NCBI GenBank assembly: GCA_030613765.1
Contig: JAUWLI010000146.1
Location: 1-7,289 of the forward strand
From: Phycisphaerae bacterium
GTDB taxonomy: Bacteria; Planctomycetota; Phycisphaerae; Sedimentisphaerales; SG8-4
DNA length: 7,289 nt
Direction of reading: 5' to 3'
Below are positions 1 to 5,594 of the stretch, in pieces (the stretch's first letter is position 1; each line of letters opens with the position of its first letter). The notes beneath the pieces are model-generated. The model was not told the DNA's origin. It was given only the letters and a program-made list of their open reading frames with translations, and ran no database searches. Made by a program: the position numbers and the translations under genes.

Positions 1-360
1 TATCTCGTTTATCGCATCGGATGAGTAATCGAATGAGACGAAGAATCCTTTTGTGCGGTCTTCACGCATCATCACGGCCTCAAAGGAATCGATATCCGGC
101 CTGCCGACTTTGTCTTTCTGCTTGACCTGAATGGGATACCAGAGGTCCATAAAGTCCAGTTCACCCTCTTGCTTCTTCGGTGTGGCAGAGACCGGATAAA
201 TACGCCCATCGATACCCATATCGCCGACCTGCACCTTATTTGGAATACCACCCATCGCTATAACCGCCATGGCAAGACGCCTGGCAATCCACCTGTGGAA
301 AATGATCTGTGACAACAAACCATATATAAATACAGCATAGAAGGATTTTACTTGAAAACT
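1..360 (-). CDS. Mrr-like restriction endonuclease domain, C-terminal part of a DNA methyltransferase-type gene; partial and probably 5'-truncated
   Basis: The minus-strand frame reads through the left edge of the window, so the C-terminus lies outside. Counting from the ATG at 270, it shows GDMGIDGRIYPV (residues 16-27) and then WYPIQVKQKDKVGRPDID (44-61). The pair D21 and QVK (48-50) matches the PD-(D/E)XK nuclease core of Mrr-type domains. From family knowledge, this arrangement normally forms the C-terminal tail of adenine-specific DNA methyltransferases or related restriction-modification proteins. A helix-like stretch with FHRW precedes the ATG in frame, so the domain probably begins before 270 (a TTG at 318 is possible). 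The frame is closed by TAA at 361-363 and no methyltransferase motifs lie upstream. I infer a truncated remnant; a standalone small nuclease is the alternative. No convincing ribosome binding site precedes the ATG at 270. Confidence 0.55.
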
Positions 361-651
361 TTATTCATTGCCGTTGACTGACTGTTAGGCTCGAAATCGC
401 CTGGATGACTACGCTGGGGGCTGGTGCGTAAGAGCACGAATTTAGATTGTAGCATCCACGCGACTAAAGCGAATCATTAACCTGTGCCGTGAGCACGTAT
501 AGCAGACTGAGCCGCCAACAGCAGTTCAACAGCAGGAAAGGTACGAACATGTAAGAATACAAAAAAAATTAATCATAACCGTTGACGGCTGCCGGATCAA
601 GCTACAATACGGGCTGTTAATACTCGAGGGTGGGACGATCTCGACGCCGCC

Positions 652-683
652 GCATGGTCGTGGGTCTCGCCCCACGACCATGC
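652..683. repeat. Perfect 13-bp stem hairpin
   Basis: GCATGGTCGTGGG at 652-664 is the exact reverse complement of CCCACGACCATGC at 671-683, with a six-base loop TCTCGC. There is no T-run on either side, so it is not a simple intrinsic terminator. It resembles REP-like dispersed palindromes, and a second GTGGGG hairpin follows 65 bases later. Confidence 0.7.
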
Positions 684-747
684 CCGAACGATACTCTTGT
701 TAAAGAACGCTACATATTACAATACCGCCTGAAATATAAGATACAAG

Positions 748-765
748 GGTGGGGCTTGCCCCACC
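748..765. repeat. GGTGGGG-CTTG-CCCCACC hairpin
   Basis: A perfect 7-bp GC-rich stem (748-754 with 759-765) closes a CTTG tetraloop. A short T-run (767-771) follows on the plus strand, so it could terminate plus-strand transcription. No plus-strand gene precedes it, however, and it sits directly against the tandem repeat at 774-865, so a dispersed repeat module is the better reading. Confidence 0.55.
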
Positions 766-773
766 ATTTTTCT

Positions 774-865
774 GTCATTCTGAACGAAGCAAAGCGAAGT
801 GAAGAATCTCAATTCTTGTCATTTCGACCGAAGCAATGCGGAGCATTACGGAGTGGAGAAATCTG
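774..865. repeat. Tandem pair of degenerate GTCATTYTGA/GTCATTTCGA intergenic repeat units
   Basis: Unit A (774-810) begins GTCATTCTGAACGAAGC and ends GAAGAATCTC. Unit B (818-865) begins GTCATTTCGACCGAAGC and ends GGAGAAATCTGG. Both have the same plan: a GTCATT start, a GAAGC-rich middle and a GARAATCT or GAAATCT end that can pair back with the start. Unit B has an extra inner hairpin, AATGC/GCATT (835-847). From general experience this family is widespread as intergenic repeats in several bacterial phyla and is often mistranslated into spurious ORFs. Its function is unknown. Confidence 0.65.
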
Positions 866-993
866 GCCATCGCATGTAATTAATCTCCCGTTTCCATTCT
901 GCATCCCACTTTTTTATTTGGTATTTGATTTTTCTATGCTATTCTGCCCCTATTAAGAGCTGGGTGAAATACTCAGCTTAAACGCGTACCAAT

Positions 994-1024
994 AAAAAAG
1001 GCCGCAAGAAGAATCCTCACGGCC
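994..1024 (-). terminator. Intrinsic terminator of the kelch gene
   Basis: Read on the minus strand, GGCCGTGAGGA pairs with TTCTTGCGGCC over 11 positions (three G-U wobbles) around a TTC loop and is followed at once by six T (994-999 on the plus strand). It lies 33 bases past the kelch stop codon. This is a textbook Rho-independent terminator for the minus-strand unit. Confidence 0.88.
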
Positions 1025-1056
1025 ATTTAACATAACATCAGATTGTAACAAACTAA

Positions 1057-2724
1057 TTAAAATGGCGGTGGGGACATCATATTTGTGAAGCTCCAGACCA
1101 TACCCGTGGTTGTGCCATAAGCATCAGTCTCGTCGATACGCCAGTAATAAGTAGTACCATAAGCCATCGTGCCAGGATTAAATGTTGCAGTGGTCTGGTT
1201 AAGTTGGAACGGCGGTGGATTGCTCGTGCCGAAGTACACATCATGCGATGTGGCACCGACCCCAGCCGTCCAGCTCAAATCAGCATCTATATCGACGCCT
1301 AATGCGCCATCGGTTGGATTCGGATTACTCGCCTGAAGGTCGCTATAGATAGTCGTGAAGCTCCAAACTGTACCTGTGGCTGTGCCCCAGATATTGACCG
1401 CATCGATACGCCAGTAGTACGTACTATTATAGACCATTGTGCCGGGATCGAATGTTGCAGCGGTCTGATTGCCTATGAACGGCGGCGGATTGCTCGTGCC
1501 GAAGGAAACATCGTGAGATGTCGCATAAACCCCGGCCGTCCAGCTCAAATCAGCGTTTGGGTCGACGTCCGTTGCGTCATTCGCTGGTTCAGGATTACTC
1601 GCCGGACCAGGTAGTGGTGGTATCGTCCAAGCTGTCAGCCAGTCTGCGACTAAAACAGCCAGGGTTTTTGCATCAAGCTTACCGTCATCGTAGGCCGACT
1701 GTGCGAATATGGCATAATCTTTGAAGTCCACCCTTCCGTCCCTGTTAAAGTCAACTAATATGAATCCCGTGTCATATTCTTCCACTGTCGAAATAGCTAT
1801 GTAACTACCTACCCAACCACCAATGGCATATATCTTGCCATTCACTGCGCTGGTGGTCAGACCAGATCTTGCGGTTGGTATATCAGCCTTTCTTGTCCAG
1901 GTATCCGTCGCCGGATCGTATTCTTCCACAGATGAAACATGGTCCGTATTGCCCGCGCTCACTCCTCCAATAGCGTAAATTTTCCCATTCACCACGCTGG
2001 TGGAAAAGTATGTTCTTCCGGTTGGCATGGGGGATTTCGTTGTCCAGGTGTCCGTCGCTGGATCGTATTCTTCCACTGTGGTGAGACCCCGGTACCATTC
2101 TGGGTTAACGAGCGTTCCCCCAATAGCATAGATTTTTCCATTCACCGCGCTTGTGGAGACATACGCTCTTGCAGTGGGCATGTTGGCTTTTGTGCTCCAG
2201 TTGTCGGTCGCCGGGTCGTATTCTTCCACCGTCGAAAGAACTGTACCCTGGAAACTTAATTTGCCCCCGATGGCATAGATCTTCCCATTGACCACACTGC
2301 TGGATAAGCAAATTCTGGGCGTCGGGATGTCGGCTTTCCTCGTCCAGGTATCCATCGTTGCGTCGTATTCTATTACACTCGAATAAGGTGCTCCGTACGG
2401 ACCCGCGTTACCCCCGATGACATAAATCCTCCCATTCACCGCACTGCTGGCCCCCGCTGCTCTTGCCATTGGCATGTTGGCTTTCCCCGTCCAGTTGTCG
2501 GTCGCCGGATCGTATGCTTCCACTGTTGAGAGGGCCACGCTAGTACCAGGTTCTCCACCGATGGCATAGACCTTTCCATCCACCACACTGCTGGATAGAA
2601 CATATCTTGCCGTCGGCATGTTGGCTTTCGTAGTCCAGGTGTCCTCTACTGCCGGACTCGCAGAAGCCATCCCCAAAAGCCCAATCAGCATCAAGCTAAT
2701 TTTAGAACCATTAAACTCCTTCAT
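1057..2724 (-). CDS. Secreted kelch-repeat protein with internal dockerin-like EF-hand and two FN3-like modules
   Basis: This is a 555-residue protein. Residues 1-22 look like a Sec signal peptide (hydrophobic ISLMLIGLLGM, then ASA). Six kelch repeats fill 29-318, each with W(T/S)xKxxxPTxR, a NGKIYAIGG-type strand pair and STVEEYDPATD. Tryptophans at 30, 78, 127, 176, 227 and 276 and IGG at 55, 103, 152, 201, 252 and 301 mark a six-bladed propeller. At 325-336, DFNRDGRVDFKD is a complete calcium-binding loop of dockerin type; the second half (346-363) keeps only DDGKLD and ADWL. Two nearly identical 84-residue FN3-like modules (375-458 and 465-548) share ASNPxP, LSWTAGV, SHDVxFGTSNPPPF and YYWRID. 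The start is supported by GGAAGGTG just upstream. Propeller plus EF-hand plus FN3 suggests an extracellular binding or display protein; ligand unknown. Confidence 0.9.
   Translation of the reverse strand: MKEFNGSKISLMLIGLLGMASASPAVEDTWTTKANMPTARYVLSSSVVDGKVYAIGGEPGTSVALSTVEAYDPATDNWTGKANMPMARAAGASSAVNGRIYVIGGNAGPYGAPYSSVIEYDATMDTWTRKADIPTPRICLSSSVVNGKIYAIGGKLSFQGTVLSTVEEYDPATDNWSTKANMPTARAYVSTSAVNGKIYAIGGTLVNPEWYRGLTTVEEYDPATDTWTTKSPMPTGRTYFSTSVVNGKIYAIGGVSAGNTDHVSSVEEYDPATDTWTRKADIPTARSGLTTSAVNGKIYAIGGWVGSYIAISTVEEYDTGFILVDFNRDGRVDFKDYAIFAQSAYDDGKLDAKTLAVLVADWLTAWTIPPLPGPASNPEPANDATDVDPNADLSWTAGVYATSHDVSFGTSNPPPFIGNQTAATFDPGTMVYNSTYYWRIDAVNIWGTATGTVWSFTTIYSDLQASNPNPTDGALGVDIDADLSWTAGVGATSHDVYFGTSNPPPFQLNQTTATFNPGTMAYGTTYYWRIDETDAYGTTTGMVWSFTNMMSPPPF
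1081..1602 (-). repeat. Tandem duplication encoding the two FN3-like modules
   Basis: The DNA for the two 84-codon modules (1081-1332 and 1351-1602) lies 270 bases apart and shares long identical stretches, for example CCGTCCAGCTCAAATCAGC in both copies on the plus strand. Similarity at DNA level, not just protein level, points to a fairly recent internal duplication or ongoing gene conversion. Confidence 0.75.
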
Positions 2725-2884
2725 TCCACACCTTCCCTTCTGCCCATCGGGCCAACAGAAAACTCCAAAACTTCATGTTCACAACTTTTAGCTTGCCCTG
2801 AACTGGCAGGGCACAACAGCAGATGGCAAGCAATACAAATAACAGAATCCCCACGCGGCTGAAAGGTTTGCTTGGATTAGCCAT
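2711..2884 (-). CDS. 57-residue signal-peptide-like small protein overlapping the kelch start
   Basis: The ATG at 2884 is preceded by AGAGGA at good spacing; an upstream in-frame ATG at 2932 has no such site, so I choose the shorter form. The protein has a basic start (ANPSKPFSR), a hydrophobic core VGILLFVLLAICCCALPVQG with three consecutive cysteines and a possible signal-peptidase site near PVQG, then a short basic tail ending WNEGV. The core resembles signal peptides of large secreted planctomycete proteins. Its stop overlaps the kelch start by 14 bases in a different frame, so translation of the two may be coupled. It could be a leader peptide, a tiny membrane protein, or the severed signal peptide of an earlier gene. 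The kelch protein has its own signal peptide, so a frameshift joining them is not required. Confidence 0.45.
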   Translation of the reverse strand: MANPSKPFSRVGILLFVLLAICCCALPVQGKLKVVNMKFWSFLLARWAEGKVWNEGV

Positions 2885-2972
2885 TTGAGCGTTCCTCTGA
2901 AAAAAATGTGCCTTTTGTTGCGATTTGCGCATTGTAAAGCCTCGCCGCTTTTATAGCAATTCAGGGGGAGTA

Positions 2973-3005
2973 CTAAAACAACCGCATTTTAGCTATTTTC
3001 CTCCT
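2973..3005 (-). promoter_or_regulatory. Strong Shine-Dalgarno with a four-codon ORF in the kelch leader
   Basis: On the minus strand AGGAGG (3000-3005) is followed 12 bases later by ATG (2985-2987), which reads M-R-L-F and stops (2973). Just after it, CTCCCCCTG can pair with CAGGAGG with one mismatch, which could hide the ribosome site. It lies between the promoter at 3034-3062 and the 57-codon ORF. A translated regulatory mini-ORF is possible but unproven. Confidence 0.3.
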
Positions 3006-3033
3006 GGATAGCCTAAAATATATCAGTATCTGT

Positions 3034-3062
3034 ACTATACCGGTCGGTTTTCTCATTTTCAA
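3034..3062 (-). promoter_or_regulatory. Sigma-70-type promoter for the small ORF and kelch gene
   Basis: Minus strand: -35 TTGAAA (3057-3062), a 17-base spacer and -10 TATAGT (3034-3039). Both boxes are one or two bases from consensus. Transcription would start near 3027, giving a leader of roughly 140 bases before the 57-codon ORF. Confidence 0.6.
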
Positions 3063-3136
3063 GAATAAAACACTTTTTTTTCACTTTTTCCTTGTCTTTT
3101 GTTTGGAATTCTGTTAACATATTCAAATGTTTGCTT

Positions 3137-3284
3137 GCCCCATAGGGGCCGGCAGGCAAACGTAAACCGCCAGCAGGCGGTCAATAAACAATGCCGGCCG
3201 TCTCGGCCTCGACCGGCTATATACTAAATACGAGATACTAAATACTAATGATTGCGGAGAACCGCAAGTCGTAAGCTGCAGCTT
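3137..3284. repeat. Cluster of short palindromes and hairpins
   Basis: Five perfect small inverted repeats lie in 150 bases: GCCCC-ATA-GGGGC (3137-3149), ACCGCC-AGCA-GGCGGT (3166-3181), GGCCG-TCT-CGGCC (3196-3208), TTGCGG-AGAA-CCGCAA (3252-3267) and the 12-base palindrome AAGCTGCAGCTT (3273-3284). Between them ATACTAAATACGAGATACTAAATACTAA (about 3221-3248) is a short internal duplication. No T-run follows any stem. Open frames on the minus strand here are chance. Nothing else gene-like is seen between 3063 and 3393. Confidence 0.65.
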
Positions 3285-3459
3285 GCCCCTACCTAATTGG
3301 GGGGCGCAGCAAGGACATAGGGCAGCAGCCCAAGTCGAAAATGCATTATTTTGCATCATAAAAGCAAAGTTTTTAAACATTTTGGGGGTATGAATGACAA
3401 ATAAAACTCTTTTTTGTTCATTTTATGCTAATTTTTGCGCACTTTGTGCATCTTTACGT

Positions 3460-3590
3460 CTAAAAAGAACCGTTTTTAGCTGGCTTTTGAAAAAGGCCAT
3501 TTCAATGGCCTTGTGGACGAAGGCAACCCTCTGCGTCAAAAGCTCGCTTTTAGAGCAGAGTTTGCCGAGAACACCAAGCCGGCTAAAAAC
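3460..3590 (+). other. Highly structured element with alternative pairings; candidate non-coding RNA or miniature repeat element
   Basis: An outer stem pairs GTTTTTAGCTGGC (3472-3484) with GCCGGCTAAAAAC (3578-3590): 13 positions with one T-G wobble, which favours plus-strand RNA because the minus strand would have a mismatch. Inside are hairpin 1, AAGGCCAT-TTCA-ATGGCCTT (3493-3512), and hairpin 2 (3522-3566), stacked as GGCAA/TTGCC, CTCTGC/GCAGAG and AAAAG-CTCG-CTTTT. In addition CTAAAAA at 3460-3466 can pair with TTTTTAG at 3473-3479, competing with the outer stem. No promoter was recognised just upstream. It could also be a decayed MITE-like element. Confidence 0.4.
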
Positions 3591-3714
3591 CTCTATTATC
3601 TCTGTTAATCCTGTTATCCTGTCTAATCTTTCTTCGTGCCTTGGTGTCTTAGTGGCAATAAATCCGTTTAATCAGCGTAAATTGCGATTAATAAAAGACT
3701 TACGTCTCTTTAAT

Positions 3715-3765
3715 GCGCTTTACAATTGTAAAGAAACATTGACAGATGTCATGAGCGCTTTACAA
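3715..3765. repeat. 16-base palindrome plus 40-base-spaced direct repeat
   Basis: CTTTACAATTGTAAAG (3718-3733) is a perfect palindrome. The 11-mer GCGCTTTACAA occurs at 3715-3725 and again at 3755-3765. The symmetry would suit a dimeric DNA-binding protein, but no promoter sits beside it and it lies inside the repeat-rich stretch. Confidence 0.45.
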
Positions 3766-3784
3766 ATAAAACTTTTTTTGCAAA

Positions 3785-4085
3785 ACAAAGCCAAATTCCA
3801 AAAAAGTCAAATGAACGTAAATAAGGTATTAACAAAGGCTTATGACAAAATGGACACTTGGTTAATTGGGAAAAAACAAAGCCAAACAAACCCAAACAAA
3901 GCCAAATCCAAAAAGGCCAAAATGAACGTAACGTCTTACATAACAAAGGGATATGAAAATAAATCGCCCATTCGGGCCCCGAAAAAACAAACCCAATTCA
4001 AACCCAACTTGTCGCGGCGAAGCCTCTGGCGAAGCCGGAACAAACCCAATCGAACCCAATGCTTGTCCGCCATCAGTGTGGCGGA
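3785..4085. repeat. Imperfect direct-repeat array with AAACCC/AAAGCC spacers and inserted hairpins
   Basis: Copy 1 (3785-3870) and copy 2 (3896-3976) share ACAAAGCCAAA, then TCCAAAAA, AATGAACGTAA, TAACAAAGG and TATGA(C/A)AA in the same order, and both end in ATT(G/C)GGG. Beyond them, AAACCCAA-type units recur to about 4060. They are interrupted by a GGCGAAGCC pair (4016-4024 and 4028-4036) and a 7-bp hairpin TCCGCCA/TGGCGGA (4066-4085). I recognise this text as a dispersed non-coding family common in Phycisphaerae-like metagenomic genomes, frequently mis-annotated as lysine/asparagine-rich proteins. Its function is unknown. Confidence 0.6.
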
Positions 4086-4122
4086 TCAAAAGCAAAAAAA
4101 TGTGTTTGGATATCATAAAATA

Positions 4123-4151
4123 TTGACAATTACTAATATGGATGCTAATCT
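4123..4151 (+). promoter_or_regulatory. Strong sigma-70-type promoter of the SH3b gene
   Basis: A consensus -35 TTGACA (4123-4128), a 17-base spacer and -10 TAATCT (4146-4151), preceded by TGC, an extended -10 element. Transcription would start near 4158, giving a leader of about 50 bases. Confidence 0.75.
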
Positions 4152-4197
4152 CAAAAAATGTACGGTGTTTCATCTGTTTATAGAAAGGACTCTTTTT

Positions 4198-4204
4198 GGG
4201 AGGT
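4198..4204 (+). promoter_or_regulatory. Ribosome binding site GGGAGGT deciding the SH3b start
   Basis: GGGAGGT lies six bases before ATG 4211. The longer frame from TTG 4196 would begin inside or before this site, so ATG 4211 is the start. Confidence 0.8.
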
Positions 4205-4210
4205 AATAAA

Positions 4211-5473
4211 ATGCAAGCTCACATAAAATCTTTCATTCTAATTATTTTAGTTGGATTCGCATCTGTTGGCTTTGCCCGGCAAGCTGCCAGGCCGCCTGGC
4301 GCCCCGCCGCTCGGCAAAGAATCTGCCGTCAAACCCGGCGACGCCAATAAACCCGCTGCCCCATCTTTTCCTTATGATGCCCAGGTAACGGAAGATAATG
4401 CACCGATTCGTTGCGGCTCGGGTACGCATTTTTACATCTGCGGAAAGCTGAAAAAAGGAGACAAAGTGAAAGTGGTCAGCAGCCAGTTTAACTGGTCCCG
4501 TATTGTCCCTCCGCTTGGTTGTTTTTCATGGATATCTATGCGTTATGTCAGCATTGACCCGGATAATCCGGACACCGGGATTGTTACCGCCGAGGGTATT
4601 CGTGTCTACGCCGGCTCAGAGCAAAGGGAGCCAATACATTCGGAGACCCTGCAGTTAAAGTTAAACAGGGGCGATGAAGTCAAGTTTATAGGCAAACAGA
4701 CGAGGGATTATTTTAAAATTGCTCCGCCGGTGGGTGCCTACCTGTGGGTAAGTACTAAATATACAAAGCCGCTCGCCGCACCGGTTGTCAAAGTGACCAA
4801 ACCTGTTGTTGTCCGCCCTGCTGTCGATCCAAATGCCGATACCAAGACCGTTCCTAAGACCGTTATTAAGACCGACACGAAGCCTGACACAAATGATATT
4901 AAAGCGCTTATCCCCACAACGATTTCCGGCGAAAGCGAAAACCTAAAAGCATATCACACCTTGAAAAAACTAATGAAGGCTGAGCAAGCCAAACCGGCAG
5001 ACCAGCAGAATTACACAAATATAAAGAAAGCGCTTACTGTTATTGCCGACAGCAATGATGCTGGTAAAGCAGCACGTTATTCTAAGTTAGCGATAAGGCA
5101 GATAAATGGTTTTGAATTGGCCATGGTTATAACCAAAGAGGTTCAACTTCAGAATGAAGAGTTAAAGAAGTCTCAGGCGGGAATAGATTTGGCCCGCGCC
5201 ACAAGCTTGTCACAAGTTGAAGCTCTTGGCAAATACGCAATTATCGGCAAATTTCAAACTTCGAATATTTTCGGCTCCGGCCCAGTAAAACGATATCGGA
5301 TAATTGATGATAAAGGTAAAACCGTCTGTTACGCTTCACCAACCGGGCCAATCGCAAAAAAGGATTTGAGCAAACTCGCTGGTTCGAAGGTCGGACTAAT
5401 CGGCAAAATCGAGGCAAGCCCGCAAATATCAGGAGCTTTGGTCAGATTTACCGAAGTTGTTCAGCTAAACTAA
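4211..5473 (+). CDS. Exported protein with two bacterial SH3 domains
   Basis: This is a 420-residue protein. Residues 1-22 form a Sec signal peptide (core SFILIILVGFASV, cleavage after GFA). A proline-rich segment (27-55) follows. SH3b domain 1 covers about 57-115 (APIRCGSG, KLKKGDKVKVV, WSRIVPP, SWISMRYV) and domain 2 about 122-188 (GIRVYAGS, LNRGDEVKFIG, YFKIAPP, LWVSTKYT). A Lys/Thr/Pro/Asp linker (190-229), a helical part (243-330) and a beta-rich C-terminal part (336-420, with KYAIIGKF and GLIGKI) follow; I do not recognise the last two regions. SH3b domains usually bind peptidoglycan or surface ligands, so a periplasmic or envelope role is inferred; no catalytic residues are visible. 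Cysteines 68, 77 and 104 lie in domain 1. The gene is monocistronic and converges on the oxidoreductase gene. Confidence 0.85.
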   Translation: MQAHIKSFILIILVGFASVGFARQAARPPGAPPLGKESAVKPGDANKPAAPSFPYDAQVTEDNAPIRCGSGTHFYICGKLKKGDKVKVVSSQFNWSRIVPPLGCFSWISMRYVSIDPDNPDTGIVTAEGIRVYAGSEQREPIHSETLQLKLNRGDEVKFIGKQTRDYFKIAPPVGAYLWVSTKYTKPLAAPVVKVTKPVVVRPAVDPNADTKTVPKTVIKTDTKPDTNDIKALIPTTISGESENLKAYHTLKKLMKAEQAKPADQQNYTNIKKALTVIADSNDAGKAARYSKLAIRQINGFELAMVITKEVQLQNEELKKSQAGIDLARATSLSQVEALGKYAIIGKFQTSNIFGSGPVKRYRIIDDKGKTVCYASPTGPIAKKDLSKLAGSKVGLIGKIEASPQISGALVRFTEVVQLN

Positions 5474-5480
5474 TCGGCCT

Positions 5481-5536
5481 AAAAACTAATGGGACCCCAT
5501 TTTGTCCGGCGTGACCGGAACACAAAATAGGGTCCC
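5481..5536 (-). terminator. Long stem-loop between convergent genes, probable terminator
   Basis: Fifteen bases at 5491-5505 pair with 5522-5536, and CCGG-CGTGA-CCGG extends the hairpin inward. The single non-Watson-Crick position is a G-U wobble in minus-strand RNA but a C-A mismatch in plus-strand RNA. On the minus strand a run of five T (5481-5485) follows five bases after the stem. It therefore best suits ending the oxidoreductase transcript, though it may stop both. A second weak hairpin, GCCTTT/AAAGGC (5561-5585), lies nearer the oxidoreductase stop. Confidence 0.6.
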
Positions 5537-5594
5537 TGATAGTTACATATTGTTAAGGACGCCTTTCGGCCGTCCAGGCAAAGGCAAATCTATA

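Larger units (their letters stand above)
364..993. other. Gene-free intergenic stretch with dispersed repeats
   Basis: I see no credible gene here. A plus-strand open frame of 108 codons (630-956) runs through the hairpins and repeat units listed separately. Its translation is a run of basic and hydrophobic residues with no recognisable domain, and it has no ribosome binding site, so I treat it as chance. The part from 364 to about 600 shows no coding pattern on either strand and no recognisable RNA gene. It may be eroded sequence left behind when the front of the left-edge methyltransferase gene was lost. Confidence 0.6.
3394..4122. other. Repeat-rich stretch containing a 270-codon open frame judged non-coding
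   Basis: A plus-strand frame stays open from ATG 3394 (GGGGGT lies just upstream) to 4206, which runs past the promoter and into the ribosome site of the next gene. I do not think it is a protein. Its second half is built from lysine, asparagine and glutamine runs that come from AAACCC and AAAGCC DNA repeats. The same DNA is also open for 103 and 65 codons on the opposite strand, hairpin stems interrupt it without respect for frame, and no domain, signal or membrane pattern is visible. Around 3591-3655 the text CTGTTAATC, CTGTTATC, CTGTCTAATC is a degenerate triple repeat of a type I associate with spurious intergenic translations. If it is a real gene, it is unlike its neighbours in composition. 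Confidence 0.55.

Noticed and set aside
364..560. Structured RNA gene (tmRNA, RNase P or similar)
   Set aside because: The text looked vaguely RNA-like but no conserved core motif of these families could be matched.
630..956. 108-codon plus-strand open frame
   Set aside because: It runs through two hairpins and the tandem repeat, has no ribosome site and no domain; its translation is that of the non-coding repeat.
3123..3380. 85-codon minus-strand open frame
   Set aside because: It covers the palindrome cluster; composition follows the repeats and no domain or start signal is visible.
3785..3976. CRISPR array
   Set aside because: Only two diverged copies of about 85 bases, with no short exact repeats, no regular spacers and no cas genes.
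3394..4206. 270-codon plus-strand open frame as a real gene
   Set aside because: Low-complexity lysine/asparagine translation of repeats, opposite-strand frames also open, and it overlaps the strong promoter and ribosome site of the SH3b gene.
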